Assembly (NCBI RefSeq): GCF_945957465.1
Contig: NZ_CAMFLC010000007.1
Location: 1-64,000 of the forward strand
Source of the DNA: an uncultured Leifsonia sp.
GTDB taxonomy: Bacteria > Actinomycetota > Actinomycetes > Actinomycetales > Microbacteriaceae
DNA length: 64,000 nt
Reading direction: 5' to 3'
The number at the start of each line of letters is the position of its first letter. The first letter of the stretch is position 1. The translations under genes and the position numbers were made by a program. The notes beneath the pieces are model-generated. The model had not been told where the DNA came from, did not search any database, and saw only the letters and a list, made by a program, of their open reading frames with translations. This document shows, piece after piece, positions 1-9,216 of this stretch.

Positions 1-913
1 GCTGGCGGCCGCCGTGGTTGGAGAGCACGATGCCGTCGACGCCGAGGTCGACGAGTCTCTTCGAGTCGTCGACGTTCTGCACGCCCTTGACCACGATCTT
101 GCCCGGCCACATGCTGCGGATGACGTCGAGGTCGGCGAAGCTGATCGACGGGTCCATGGCCGAGTCCAGCAGTTCGCCGACGGTGCCGCCGGTGGAGGAC
201 AGCGATGCGAACTCCAGCTTGGGCGTGGTGAGGAAGTCGTACCACCACCACGGCCGCGGGATCGCGTTGATCACCGTGCCGAGCGTCAGCTGCGGCGGGA
301 TCGAGAAGCCGTTGCGCTTGTCGCGCAGCCGCGCGCCGGCGACCGGCGTGTCGACCGTGAAGAAGAGCGTGTCGAAGCCGTTCGCGGCAGCACGGCGCAC
401 CAGCTCGTAGGAGATCTCGCGGTCGCGCATCACGTACAGCTGGAACCAGTTGCGGCCGGTCGGGTTGGCGGCCTTCACGCCCTCGATGGAGGTCGTGCCG
501 AGCGTCGACAGTGTGAACGGGATGCCCGCGGCGCCGGCCGCGCCCGCGCCGGCGACCTCTCCCTCGGTCTGCATCAGCCGGGTGAACCCGGTCGGGGCGA
601 TCCCGAACGGCAGGGCCGACGGGCCGCCCCAGATCTCGCAGGACGTGTCGACGGTGGAGACGTCGCGCAGGATCGACGGGTGGAACTCGACGTCCTGGAA
701 CGCCTGGCGGGCGCGGGCCAGCGAGATCTCGCCCTCCGCGGCACCCTCCGTGTAGTCGAAGGCGGCCTTCGGCGTGCGGCGCTTGGCGATCGCGCGCAGG
801 TCCTCGATGGTGAGGGCGGCGTCGAGCCGGCGCTTCTTCGCGTCGAGCTCCGGCTTCTTGAACGACAGGAGCTCGAACAGCTCGGCGGGTTTCGGGAGTT
901 GACGGGTGACCAT
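1..913 (-). CDS. lldD: FMN-dependent alpha-hydroxy-acid dehydrogenase/oxidase, 3' part cut by window edge
   Basis: About 304 N-terminal residues of a member of the LldD/glycolate oxidase/lactate monooxygenase family, which oxidises 2-hydroxy acids such as L-lactate with FMN in a TIM barrel. The visible order fits the family: an N-terminal helical part ([16 protein letters not shown]), PFGIAPTGF, the strand FFTVDTP with substrate-binding residues, the FMN-contacting lysine in GKIVVKGV, and then [11 protein letters not shown] with the catalytic histidine, where the window ends. The start is ATG at 913, only 10 bases after the stop of the FadR-family gene upstream, so the two form an operon; this is the usual lldR-lldD arrangement. 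The exact substrate (lactate or another hydroxy acid) cannot be read from this part. Confidence 0.9.
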   Translation of the reverse strand, partial: MVTRQLPKPAELFELLSFKKPELDAKKRRLDAALTIEDLRAIAKRRTPKAAFDYTEGAAEGEISLARARQAFQDVEFHPSILRDVSTVDTSCEIWGGPSALPFGIAPTGFTRLMQTEGEVAGAGAAGAAGIPFTLSTLGTTSIEGVKAANPTGRNWFQLYVMRDREISYELVRRAAANGFDTLFFTVDTPVAGARLRDKRNGFSIPPQLTLGTVINAIPRPWWWYDFLTTPKLEFASLSSTGGTVGELLDSAMDPSISFADLDVIRSMWPGKIVVKGVQNVDDSKRLVDLGVDGIVLSNHGGRQ

Positions 914-923
914 GATCGTGTGC

Positions 924-1712
924 CTAACGTGCGTCGGTGGAGGGGGCGGGGGCGGGGGCGGGAGAGGGAGAGGGAGAGGGAGCGGGCGGGGATGAAGCGG
1001 GGCCCGCAACGGGTTCGGGGGCGGCATCCCGGTAGTAGCCGCTGATGTGGTCGTGGATGCGCGCACGGGCGGCAGCGACGTCGCCGCCCGTGATCGCGGC
1101 CAGCACGGCGCGGTGCTCCGCCCGCAGCCGCGCGGCCATGGCCTCCCAGTCGGGCAGGCGCGCGGCACCGGCCAGCACGTACCCTTCGATGGAGCCGCGC
1201 AGCCCGGCCATCATGGTCGCCACGACGCTGTTGCCGGCGGCCCCGGCGAGCGAGAGATGGAACTGGGCGTCGAGCGCGAGGAACTCGGCGGCGGTCAGCG
1301 CGGGATCGTCCATGGCGTCCAGCAGGTGGGACGCCTCGCCCAGGTCGACGTCCGGCGCGTGTTCGGCCAGCTCCCCGGCGACGGCCGACTCCAGCAGCAG
1401 ACGGGTGCTCACCACGTCGGTGACCGGGAAGCCGCTCGCGGCGACCTGCAGTCGCATGAGGGCCTGCATCCCGCCGATCGGGCGGGCGATGATGATGGCG
1501 CCGGAACTCGGTCCCGAGCCGGTCTGAGTGCGGATCAGGCCCATGGCCTCCAGTACCCGGACGGCCTCGCGGACGCTCGAGCGCGCGACGCCGAGCTCGG
1601 CGGCGAGAGTGCGCTCGGGAGGCAGATGGTCGCCCGGTCGCAGGCGGCCGTCCACGAGCCGCTCCTCGATGCGGGCGAGCACGCTCTCCCACGCCTTCGG
1701 CTCGGTGCCCAT
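924..1712 (-). CDS. FadR/GntR-family (FCD domain) transcriptional regulator, LldR-like
   Basis: 262 residues. An N-terminal GntR winged helix occupies about residues 5-75: [18 protein letters not shown], then the recognition helix [17 protein letters not shown] in slightly variant form. An FCD effector domain follows at about 95-235, with the D/H metal-ligand pattern around FLALDAQFH and the late histidine of RIHDHI. Start ATG 1712 has a GGAGGG ribosome site. The last 25 residues are a Pro/Ser/Ala tail ([11 protein letters not shown]) encoded by simple hexamer repeats, which is unusual for the family. It is the first gene of an operon with the hydroxy-acid dehydrogenase and lies 25 bases downstream of a double FadR-type operator, so an autoregulated repressor relieved by lactate or a related acid is the likely role (inference). 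Confidence 0.9.
   Translation of the reverse strand: MGTEPKAWESVLARIEERLVDGRLRPGDHLPPERTLAAELGVARSSVREAVRVLEAMGLIRTQTGSGPSSGAIIIARPIGGMQALMRLQVAASGFPVTDVVSTRLLLESAVAGELAEHAPDVDLGEASHLLDAMDDPALTAAEFLALDAQFHLSLAGAAGNSVVATMMAGLRGSIEGYVLAGAARLPDWEAMAARLRAEHRAVLAAITGGDVAAARARIHDHISGYYRDAAPEPVAGPASSPPAPSPSPSPAPAPAPSTDAR
941..985. repeat. G-rich hexamer microsatellite in the 3' end of the regulator gene
   Basis: Runs of GGCGGG-type units followed by AGAGGG-type units. On the coding strand they encode the Pro-Ala and Pro-Ser tail of the FadR-family protein. Tracts of this kind change length by slippage; here a change of whole units would only lengthen or shorten a disordered tail. Confidence 0.75.
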
Positions 1713-1736
1713 CGCGCTCCCTCCGCGCCTGTCATG

Positions 1737-1760
1737 TGGTCGGACCACATGGTCCGACCA
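1737..1760. promoter_or_regulatory. Double FadR-family operator upstream of the regulator-hydroxyacid dehydrogenase operon
   Basis: TGGTCGGACCA (1737-1747) and its exact reverse complement TGGTCCGACCA (1750-1760) lie 2 bases apart, so the whole 24-base block is itself a perfect palindrome. TGGTC-n-GACCA is the known core recognised by FadR/FCD-type GntR regulators. It is 25 bases upstream of the regulator's ATG (1712), where it would cover the promoter. Assignment to the adjacent regulator is inference from position. Confidence 0.8.
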
Positions 1761-1794
1761 CACGATACCACGCGCGGGATGCGGCGTGCGCGCG

Positions 1795-1855
1795 CACGAG
1801 GGGACGCAACACGCCGCCACGGCGTGGCGGTAGCGGCGTGTTGCGACCCCTCGTG
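1795..1855. terminator. Long hairpin, family alpha copy 1 (3' end of the MFS gene)
   Basis: 23-base arms at 1795-1817 and 1833-1855 pair with one mismatch around a 15-base loop. The element lies after the stop of the MFS gene (read leftward) and before the operator of the next gene, so termination is the obvious role. There is no T-tract, as is common in actinobacteria. The right arm carries CGGCGTGTTGCG, a word shared with the hairpins at 42906-42955 and (one base different) 57610-57670. Confidence 0.7.
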
Positions 1856-1918
1856 AAGGCGCCGGGGCGGGAGCGCCGGGGCGGGAGCGCGGGCGTGGGA
1901 GCGCCGGGCCCGGGAGCG

Positions 1919-3364
1919 CTACTCGGCGGGGGCCGCGGCGCGGCCGAGCTCCACGTCCTCCACCCGCGACCGCGGCATCAGCAGCCCGGCGACGATCGTC
2001 AGAACGGCGACGACCGCGACCGAGACGAACACGGCGGTCGAGGCGCTCCGCACGGCAGCGGGGGAGTGTGCCCCACCGCCGGCCGACAGGATGATCGCGT
2101 TCGCGATCGCGCCGAACACGGCGACGCCGACCGCGCTGCCGATCGAGCGCGCGAACATGTTCGTGCCGGTGACGACGCCGCGCTCGCTCCACGAGACGCT
2201 CGACTGCGCCGCGATCAGCGTCGGCGTCGCGACGAGCCCCATCCCGAGGCCGACGATGAAGCAGCTGACCGCCACGAAGAGCACGCTCGGCGTGACGCTC
2301 GTGACCGCGAGGAGGATCGTGCCCAGGATGGCGATGGTCGTCCCGAGCAGCGCGGTGTTGCGGAAGCCGATCCGCAGATAGAAGCGTCCGGAGATGCTCG
2401 CCGCGATCGGCCAGCCGAGGGTGAGGGCCGCGACGGCGAGGCCGGAGACGAGCGGAGGCACACCGATGGTCGACTCCAAATACGTCGGCACGTACGACGT
2501 GAGCCCGATCAGGATGGCGCCGATGCCGAGCGAGACCAGTGTGGTCGTCACCAGCAGGCGCCGCGAGAACACCCACAGCGGAAGCACCGGCTCCGACGCC
2601 TTCCGCTCGACGAGGGCGAATGCGACGAGCAGGAGGCCGCCCAGCGCGAACGCGCCGACGCTCCACACCGAGTTCCAGGCCCAGGCCTGGCCGCCCTCGA
2701 GCACGGAGAGGATGAGGAGCGACATGCCGGCCGTCAGCAGCGCGGACCCGGCGTAGTCGATGCGGTGGCGCTTGCGTTCGATGCTCTCGTGGAAGGCGCG
2801 GATCAGCATCCAGGCGGCCAGGATGCACAGCGGCACGTTGACGAAGAAGATCCACCGCCAGGAGAGGAACTGCGAGAACAGGCCGCCGAGCGTCGGGCCG
2901 ACCACCGATGAGATGGCCCACACGCTCGCGAGGTAGCCCTGGGTCTTGGCGCGCTCGGCGACGGTGTAGATGTCGCCGGCGATCGTCATCGACATGGGCT
3001 GGATGGCGCCGGCCCCCAGGCCCTGGAGCGCCCGGAAGGCGATCAGCGCCGGCATGCTCCAGGCGAAGCCGCAGAGGATCGAGCCGAGGAAGAACAACCC
3101 GATGCCGGCCAGGACGATGGGCTTGCGGCCGACGGTGTCCGACAGCTTGGCGTAGACGGGGACGGAGACCGCCTGGGCGAGCAGATAGATCGAGAACAGC
3201 CAGGGGAACTGGGCGAAACCGCCGAGGTCGCCGACGATGGACGGCACCGCCGTCGCGAGGATCGTCGCGTCGATCGCGACGAGCCCCGTCGTCTGCATCA
3301 GTGCTATCAGGATGGGGCCGCGCTCGGAGCGGAAGCCCACGCTGGCTCGGGTGATCTCGTTCAT
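1919..3364 (-). CDS. MFS drug/proton antiporter, DHA2 (14-TM) type
   Basis: 481 residues, the usual length of EmrB/QacA exporters. Family marks include the first-helix segment DATILATAVPSI (QacA motif D1 region), the loop 2-3 motif YAKLSDTVGRKP, the RALQGLGAGAIQP segment of helix 4, the antiporter motif region VVGPTLGG of helix 5, and about 14 hydrophobic segments. ATG 3364 is preferred; an in-frame TTG lies 12 bases upstream. It is divergent from an ArsR-like regulator with a 74-base shared promoter region, so that regulator may control it as well as the second MFS gene. It likely exports a toxic compound; the substrate is unknown. Confidence 0.9.
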   Translation of the reverse strand: MNEITRASVGFRSERGPILIALMQTTGLVAIDATILATAVPSIVGDLGGFAQFPWLFSIYLLAQAVSVPVYAKLSDTVGRKPIVLAGIGLFFLGSILCGFAWSMPALIAFRALQGLGAGAIQPMSMTIAGDIYTVAERAKTQGYLASVWAISSVVGPTLGGLFSQFLSWRWIFFVNVPLCILAAWMLIRAFHESIERKRHRIDYAGSALLTAGMSLLILSVLEGGQAWAWNSVWSVGAFALGGLLLVAFALVERKASEPVLPLWVFSRRLLVTTTLVSLGIGAILIGLTSYVPTYLESTIGVPPLVSGLAVAALTLGWPIAASISGRFYLRIGFRNTALLGTTIAILGTILLAVTSVTPSVLFVAVSCFIVGLGMGLVATPTLIAAQSSVSWSERGVVTGTNMFARSIGSAVGVAVFGAIANAIILSAGGGAHSPAAVRSASTAVFVSVAVVAVLTIVAGLLMPRSRVEDVELGRAAAPAE

Positions 3365-3402
3365 CTGTGTGAACAACCGGCGAGCCCGGAGATCATTCCC
3401 GC

Positions 3403-3433
3403 TTGACGTGAAAGAGTTGTCGGCGCAAACTCT
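3403..3433 (+). promoter_or_regulatory. Promoter and candidate operator between the divergent MFS gene and ArsR-like regulator
   Basis: A -35-like TTGACG (3403-3408) is followed 17 bases later by CAAACT (3426-3431), which ends 7 bases before the ATG of the regulator, so the transcript would be nearly leaderless. An inverted repeat AGAGTT (3413-3418) / AACTCT (3428-3433) flanked on both sides by GAAA-like bases overlaps the promoter core and is the likely autoregulatory site. Confidence 0.45.
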
Positions 3434-3438
3434 GAAAC

Positions 3439-4065
3439 ATGTCTTTCACATCCGGAGCGCGCCGGGAGGACCGCCGCACGGTCACCGACCCGCGGGCTCT
3501 GCGCGCCCTCGCCCACCCGCTTCGCCTCGCCCTGCTCGACCACCTGATGTCGTTCGGCGCCCGCACGGCCAGCGAGTGCGCGGCGGCCGTGGGCTCGACG
3601 CCCTCCAACTGCAGCTACCACCTGCGCGCACTCGCCCGTTTCGGGCTCGTCGAGCGGGTGGAGGCCGAAGACGGCCGGGAGCGCCCCTGGCAGTCGACGG
3701 CCACCGGCCTCCAGCTCGGACGCGCAGGCGACCCGGGCATCCAGCTCGGCGTCGACACCGCCGAGCGGTTCTTCGCCGACCACCAGGTCGACGAGGAGGC
3801 CGCGCGCCTGCACCGTGCGATCGCGCTCCGCGACAGCGTGCCGCCCGCGTGGCGCGACGCCGGCATCCTCTCCGGCTACGCGCTGCGCATCAGCCCCGAC
3901 GAGCTGAGGGAGCTGGGACAGCGGCTGGACGCCCTGATCCGGCCCTACATCGCGCTCACCCGGGACGACGCCCCCGGCGACAGCGCCGTCGTCGCCCTCA
4001 ACCTCAACGCGTTCCTGCATCCCGATGCCGTCGCGGCCGCCGACGAGGAGGGCGAGGGCCGATGA
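3439..4065 (+). CDS. ArsR-like winged-helix transcriptional regulator
   Basis: 208 residues. An N-terminal helix-turn-helix of the HTH_20/ArsR type covers residues 15-80: DPRALRALAHPLRLALLDHL, then the recognition region TASECAAAVGSTPSNCSYHL and a wing (RVEAEDGRERPW). The C-terminal half (about 95-190) is an effector/dimerisation region without recognisable metal-binding cysteines, so it is unlikely to be a classical metal sensor. The start ATG lies 7 bases after a -10-like hexamer. Its stop overlaps the ATG of the following MFS gene (ATGA), so the two are translationally coupled, and it is divergent from another MFS exporter; the probable job is ligand-dependent repression of these exporters. 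Confidence 0.85.
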   Translation: MSFTSGARREDRRTVTDPRALRALAHPLRLALLDHLMSFGARTASECAAAVGSTPSNCSYHLRALARFGLVERVEAEDGRERPWQSTATGLQLGRAGDPGIQLGVDTAERFFADHQVDEEAARLHRAIALRDSVPPAWRDAGILSGYALRISPDELRELGQRLDALIRPYIALTRDDAPGDSAVVALNLNAFLHPDAVAAADEEGEGR

Positions 4066-5360
4066 CCCGTTCGCCCCTCCTCCGGCGCGACTACGCGCTG
4101 GTCTGGACCGCCGGCCTGGTCTCCGACACCGGCGACTGGCTGTTGATGATCGCCCTCCCGCTGTTCGCCTTCTCGGTCACCGGCTCCGCCCTGGGCGCCT
4201 CCGGGGTGTTCCTGGCCGAGCTTGTTCCGATGCTGCTCGCCGGCACGTTCCTCGGGGTGCTGGTCGACCGCTGGGATCCCCGGCGCACCATGATCGTCGT
4301 CGCGCTCGTCCAGGGCGTCGCGCTGCTCCCGCTGCTGGCCGCGGGCCCCGACCGCATGGGGATCGTGTACGGGGTGGCCGCCGTCCAGGCGTGCCTCGGC
4401 GGGATGATCAACCCGGCGAGGCAGTCCATGGTGCCGCGGCTCCTGCAGCCGCACGAACTGGGTCGGGGCAACGCGCTCCTCGCCATCGCCGACAACCTCG
4501 CGCGGCTCGTCGGCTCACCTCTCGGCGGCCTCGCGTTCGCGATGGGCGGTCTTCCCGGCGTGGTGATCGTGGACGCCGTGAGCTTCGGCGTGACCGCCGC
4601 GCTGGTCGCCTTCGTCCGGCCGTTGCGGCCCGCTCACGCCGAGGCGCGCATGGAGTCCGCGCCCGCGGTCGAGCGACGTCTGCTGCGGGAGTGGGTGGAG
4701 GGCATCGCGACGATCGTGCGGAGCCGCGAGCTGCGCACGATCGCGGTGATCGCCGTGCTCGGCAGCGTCGCCCAGGGCGTCTTCCTCGTCCTCTTCATCG
4801 TGTACGTCACGCACGACCTGGGCGCAGGCGACACGGAGGTCGGCCTGCTGCGCGGTGTGCAGGCGATCGGCGGTGTGCTGGGCGGCCTGATCACGGGGAT
4901 GCTGATCCGCCGCTTCGCGCCCCGTCGGCTGATCGGCGGCGGCTACCTGGTGTTCGGCGCGCTCTCGCTGCTGACATGGAATCTCGCTCCGGTCACGACC
5001 GCGGTGTGGGTCTACGCCGGGCTGTTCATCGCGATGGGCCTCCCGGCGGTGGCTACCGCCACGGGCGAGATCACCCTCGTGCAGACGGTGACGCCGCGCG
5101 CAGCCCTCGGGAGGGTGATCGCCGCGGTGACGACGCTCTCCGGCGCCGCGCAGGGCGTCGGCCTCCTGGTCGCGGGTCTCATCGCCGAGCCGGTCGGCAC
5201 TGTGCGCGTGCTCGACGGCCAGGCGACCCTCTATCTGTTGTGCGGTGTGCTGGCCCTGGTGTTCCTCGGGGCGGCGAAGAGGAACGGCCGGCGGGCGCCC
5301 GAGGGCGCGAATGACGGGGTGACCGATTCGGCCGCCGGCGTCGCCCGACCCGCCGGTTGA
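4062..5360 (+). CDS. MFS exporter of the EntS/MefA-like (MFS_3) group
   Basis: 432 residues with about 12 membrane segments. The start RRDYALVWTAGLVSDTGDWL is characteristic of the MFS_3 group (macrolide/enterobactin-type exporters), followed by the loop 2-3 motif VLVDRWDPRRTM and ARQSMVPRLLQPHELGRGNAL. The ATG at 4062 overlaps the regulator's TGA by one base pair step (ATGA). A central loop at about residues 200-215 separates the two six-helix halves. Substrate unknown; coupling to the ArsR-like regulator suggests a compound that the regulator senses. Confidence 0.88.
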   Translation: MTRSPLLRRDYALVWTAGLVSDTGDWLLMIALPLFAFSVTGSALGASGVFLAELVPMLLAGTFLGVLVDRWDPRRTMIVVALVQGVALLPLLAAGPDRMGIVYGVAAVQACLGGMINPARQSMVPRLLQPHELGRGNALLAIADNLARLVGSPLGGLAFAMGGLPGVVIVDAVSFGVTAALVAFVRPLRPAHAEARMESAPAVERRLLREWVEGIATIVRSRELRTIAVIAVLGSVAQGVFLVLFIVYVTHDLGAGDTEVGLLRGVQAIGGVLGGLITGMLIRRFAPRRLIGGGYLVFGALSLLTWNLAPVTTAVWVYAGLFIAMGLPAVATATGEITLVQTVTPRAALGRVIAAVTTLSGAAQGVGLLVAGLIAEPVGTVRVLDGQATLYLLCGVLALVFLGAAKRNGRRAPEGANDGVTDSAAGVARPAG

Positions 5361-5416
5361 CGCGAAACCCGCGCAGATTGCCGGGCGTTTCGGGCTGAGG
5401 CACGTAGGGTGTCGGT

Positions 5417-8400
5417 GTGTGGCGACTGGATAGGAAGAGCGAGGACGACGACATGACGTCGGACGTGCCCGAGGGCGACGCGCTGCACCCGGCCTCCAAC
5501 ACGACGTCCCCGCACACGCTGAGCCTCGGCGACCCCGGCCTCGTCGCCGGAAACATCGCCGACCACGTCTGGGCGCGCTGGCGCGAGGAGATCGCGGCGA
5601 TCGGCGGAGAATCGCCGCTGCTGCACTTCGAGGACAGCCCGCGGACGCGCATCGAACTGAGCACCACGCACCCGGGCGGCCTGCCCCAGTTCATCACCGG
5701 TCAGAGCACGCTGCTCTCCAGCCTGATCCGGGACGAGCTCGCCCTCCGCACGGCGCGCGCCGCGGCCAACGCGATCACGGCCAAGGGGATCGAGCTGCGC
5801 TCTGTGCGCGGCATCGAGTCGGTGCACCTGGCGATCGGGCTGGCGCAGTGGCGGCACGGCGCCGACGAGTTCATGGCGCCGATCCTGCTGCGTCCGCTCG
5901 CGATCCGCCGCTACGGGCGCGACTTCGAGCTGAAGCTCAAGGGGCAGCCCTTCCTGAACCCCGAACTGGCCCGCGCGCTGTCCGAGCAGTTCCAGATCAC
6001 GCTCGACGCCGACGCGTTCGTCGCGCTCGCCCTCGACAACGGGGCGTTCAAACCGCAACCGGTCATCGACCGCCTGCGCGGGCTCACGTCGCATCTGCCC
6101 TGGTTCAACGTGCAGCCGCGGCTCGTCGTGTCGTCGTTCGCCGACGTGGCTCCCGCGCTGCGGGCCGAGGCCGACGACCTGGACACACCGCTCCTGGATG
6201 CGCTGGCGGGCAACCCCACCGCCCGCACCGCGATCGAGAGCGCCTTCAACCCGGCCGACCCCATCCGGCAGGACGAGCGTCCGCCGGCCACCGACTCCCT
6301 CCTCCTGGATGCCGACGAGGAGCAGGAGAACGTGGTCGCGCAGATCTCGGCGGGCAACTCGATCGTCGTGAAGACCCTGCCGGGCACCGGAGGGACGCAG
6401 ACGATCGTCAACGCCGTCGGCGCCCTCGTCGCGCAGCACAAGCGCGTGCTCGTGGTGGGTCCGAGGCGATCGAGCCTCGAAGACATCGCGCAGCGCTTCG
6501 CGAAGGTCGGGCTGCCCGGCGTCGCGGTGACTCCGCGCACCCTCCGGCGCGACCTCATCCAGTCGATCGGCCGCAACGAGAAGGCCGAGCAGCCGCGCGT
6601 CACCGATGTGGACGACGCGCTCGTGCGGCTCCGCAAGGTGCTGCTCGACTATCGCGCCGCCCTCGCCCGACGCGACCCGGTGCTGCGCGTGTCCGTGCTC
6701 GACGCCCTGCGCGAGCTCTCGCGCCTCGCGCTGCTGCCCACGCCGCCGGCGACCACCGCCCGTCTCAGCCGCGCTTCGATTGAGGCTCTCGCCTCGGGCC
6801 GAGATGCCGCGGCGGACGCCCTGATCCGGGCCGCGCGCCTCGGCGAGTTCCGCTACGGCCCGAACGACTCCCCCTGGTACGGCGCGTCCTTCGCGACCAC
6901 GGAGGAGGGCAAGGCCGCCCACGACCTCGCCAAGAAGCTGAGCCGGGCCGAGCTGCCCCGCCTCATCGAGCGCGCCAGGGCGCTCATCGGCCAGACCCGG
7001 ATGCGGCCCTTCGAGTCGATCGCGGAGCTCGGCGTCTACCTGCGCCTCCTGCTCGACGTGCGCGAGACCCTCGACCGCTTCACGCCCGCCGTCTTCGACC
7101 GGTCGATCTCGGAGCTCATCGCGGCGACCTCGTCGCGCCGCGAGTCGCCGACGATGTCCGGTACCAACCGGCGCCGGCTGCGCAAGCTCGCCCTCGAGTA
7201 CGTCCGGCCCGGCGTGCACGTCACCGACCTGAACGAGAGCCTGCGCCGCATCCAGCAGCAGCGCATCCTCTGGAACCGCTTCGCCGTCGCCGGCGTGGTC
7301 CCGGAGGTGCCCGTCGGCATCGCCGACGTGCAGGTCGCGTACCAGCGTGTCGCGGAGGATCTCGCCCGGCTCGACATCCCGTTGCGTCGCACCGGCACCC
7401 CGCAGTCGCTGGCCGTGCTGCCGGTGGACGAGCTCACGCGTCAGGTCGCCGGACTCGCGGCCGAGTCGGAGGTGCTGGCCAACCTCCAGGAGCGCACCGC
7501 ACTGCTCGGGCAGCTGCGCGAGCGCGGTCTCGACCCGCTGCTGTCGGATCTGTCGGTGCGGCACGTCCCGGAGACCCAGGTCAGCGCTGAGCTGGAGCTC
7601 GCCTGGTGGCAGTCGGTGCTGGAGGCACTGCTCTCCGCCGATCGTGCCCTGCTGAGCGCGAATACCAGCGTCCTCGACCGTTTGGAGGCGGACTTCCGCC
7701 TCGTGGACGAGGCCCACGCCTCGGCGACGGGCAAGCAGCTGGCGTGGATGCTGGCGGAGACCTGGAAGATCGGGCTCGTCGACTGGCCGGACGAGGCCAA
7801 GGCGCTCAAGAAGCTGCTGACGACCACCACTCCGACCGCCGCGTCGCTGAACGCGGTGGCGCCGCACCTCGCCCGGCCGCTCGCGCCGGTCTGGCTCGTC
7901 TCGCCCTACGAGGTCCCGGCGATCGACGTCGACGTCGCCTTCGACGCGGTCGTGCTGATCGACGCGGGCGCTTCCACCCTGGCCGAGAACGTCCCTGCCC
8001 TGCGTCGCGCGCGCCAGATCGTCGCGTTCGGCGACCCGGTGACGCAGACGCCGTCCCGCTTCGACACCGGCGTGCACGAGTACGGCACCACCGCGGAGGT
8101 CGCCGACGTGGACGCCCTGCACGGCGACTCCGCTCTCGCCCGGCTGTCCGAGCTGCTGCCCGTGTACACCCTCGCGCGCAGCTATCGTGCGGGCGGCGAA
8201 GACCTGGCGGAACTCGTCAACCGGCGCTTCTACGGCGGCAAGATCGACTCGCTGCCGTGGGCGGGCACGTATCTGGGCCACGGCAGCCTCGCCCTCCACT
8301 ACGTCACCGGCGGTCAGGGCATGCCCGACAGCGACACCGGCGCCGTCGAGAGCACGGACGCGGAGGTGGCCAAGGTCGTCGAGCTCGTGCTCCGCCACGC

Positions 8401-9175
8401 CACGGAGCGTCCGCGCGAGTCGCTGATGGTCATCACGGCGAGCGAACGCCACGCGGTGCGTGTGAACCAGGCCGTGCTGTCCGCGTTCGCCAAGCGCACC
8501 GAGCTGGCCGACTTCATCCTCGGCGACCGGCCGGAGCCGTTCACGGTCGTCACCCTGGAGCAGTCGGTCGGGCAGAGCCGCGACCGGGTGGTCTTCTCGA
8601 TCGGCTACGGCCGCACCCCGCACGGCCGGCTGCTGTCGAACTTCGGCGCCCTCGCCGAGCCGGGCGGCGACCGCCTCCTGGCCGTCGGCATGACGCGAGC
8701 GCGCCGGGGCATGGACATCGTCTCGTGCTTCCGCCCCGACGACATCGACGAGTCGCGCATGCGGCACGGCATCGCCGCCCTCGCCCAGGTGCTGGGGGAG
8801 GCCGACCAGTTGCAGGCCGCGGTGCCCGAGTACCTCAGCCCCGACGCGGACCCGATGATCGTCGACCTCGCCAAGCGCCTCGCGCGGCGCGGCCTGGACG
8901 TGCAGGTCGGCTACCGGGGCAAGCTCACGCTCGTGGCCTCGAACGAGGGCCGCGCCGTGGTGGTGGAGACCGACGACGACGTGAACAAGGGCAGCCTCCG
9001 CGAGTCGCTGCGTCTGCGCCCCGATGTGCTGCGCCGGCTCGGCTGGCACTACCTCCGCGTGCACAGCTTCGAGCTGTTCGCCGACCCGGACGCGGTGGCC
9101 GGCCGTATCGCGAACCTCATCGGCGTCTCGGAGGCGAACACCGAGACCGCGCCCATCACGCTGCCGGTGCAGTGA
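5417..9175 (+). CDS. SF1 helicase-like protein with C-terminal MTES_1575-type endonuclease-fold domain; Walker motifs degenerate
   Basis: 1252 residues. The N-terminal 300 are an actinobacterial-specific part. A RecA-like domain starts near 300; its Walker A reads LPGTGGTQT with Gly326 where SF1 enzymes have the phosphate-binding Lys. Walker B reads VVLIDAGAS (Asp849-Ala850), so the catalytic Glu is also missing. Later SF1 motifs are kept: IVAFGDPVTQTP (motif III-like), VVTLEQSVGQSRDRVV (motif V-like) and LLAVGMTRARRGMD (motif VI with arginines). The last ~95 residues (VDLAKRLARRGLDVQVGY...VVVETDDD...LRRLGWHYLRVHS) match the Vsr-like REase_MTES_1575 fold. GTG 5417 lies six bases after TAGGGT, the leaderless pattern of this window; an in-frame ATG at 5453 behind GAGG is the alternative. 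Both lost residues were checked in the DNA. It is single, not in an operon. Either a nucleotide-independent DNA-binding/nuclease protein or a deteriorated helicase. Confidence 0.85.
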   Translation: MWRLDRKSEDDDMTSDVPEGDALHPASNTTSPHTLSLGDPGLVAGNIADHVWARWREEIAAIGGESPLLHFEDSPRTRIELSTTHPGGLPQFITGQSTLLSSLIRDELALRTARAAANAITAKGIELRSVRGIESVHLAIGLAQWRHGADEFMAPILLRPLAIRRYGRDFELKLKGQPFLNPELARALSEQFQITLDADAFVALALDNGAFKPQPVIDRLRGLTSHLPWFNVQPRLVVSSFADVAPALRAEADDLDTPLLDALAGNPTARTAIESAFNPADPIRQDERPPATDSLLLDADEEQENVVAQISAGNSIVVKTLPGTGGTQTIVNAVGALVAQHKRVLVVGPRRSSLEDIAQRFAKVGLPGVAVTPRTLRRDLIQSIGRNEKAEQPRVTDVDDALVRLRKVLLDYRAALARRDPVLRVSVLDALRELSRLALLPTPPATTARLSRASIEALASGRDAAADALIRAARLGEFRYGPNDSPWYGASFATTEEGKAAHDLAKKLSRAELPRLIERARALIGQTRMRPFESIAELGVYLRLLLDVRETLDRFTPAVFDRSISELIAATSSRRESPTMSGTNRRRLRKLALEYVRPGVHVTDLNESLRRIQQQRILWNRFAVAGVVPEVPVGIADVQVAYQRVAEDLARLDIPLRRTGTPQSLAVLPVDELTRQVAGLAAESEVLANLQERTALLGQLRERGLDPLLSDLSVRHVPETQVSAELELAWWQSVLEALLSADRALLSANTSVLDRLEADFRLVDEAHASATGKQLAWMLAETWKIGLVDWPDEAKALKKLLTTTTPTAASLNAVAPHLARPLAPVWLVSPYEVPAIDVDVAFDAVVLIDAGASTLAENVPALRRARQIVAFGDPVTQTPSRFDTGVHEYGTTAEVADVDALHGDSALARLSELLPVYTLARSYRAGGEDLAELVNRRFYGGKIDSLPWAGTYLGHGSLALHYVTGGQGMPDSDTGAVESTDAEVAKVVELVLRHATERPRESLMVITASERHAVRVNQAVLSAFAKRTELADFILGDRPEPFTVVTLEQSVGQSRDRVVFSIGYGRTPHGRLLSNFGALAEPGGDRLLAVGMTRARRGMDIVSCFRPDDIDESRMRHGIAALAQVLGEADQLQAAVPEYLSPDADPMIVDLAKRLARRGLDVQVGYRGKLTLVASNEGRAVVVETDDDVNKGSLRESLRLRPDVLRRLGWHYLRVHSFELFADPDAVAGRIANLIGVSEANTETAPITLPVQ

Positions 9176-9216
9176 CCGCGGAGCGGTCGCGCGGAATCTG
9201 CGCGTAGCCTGGCCTG

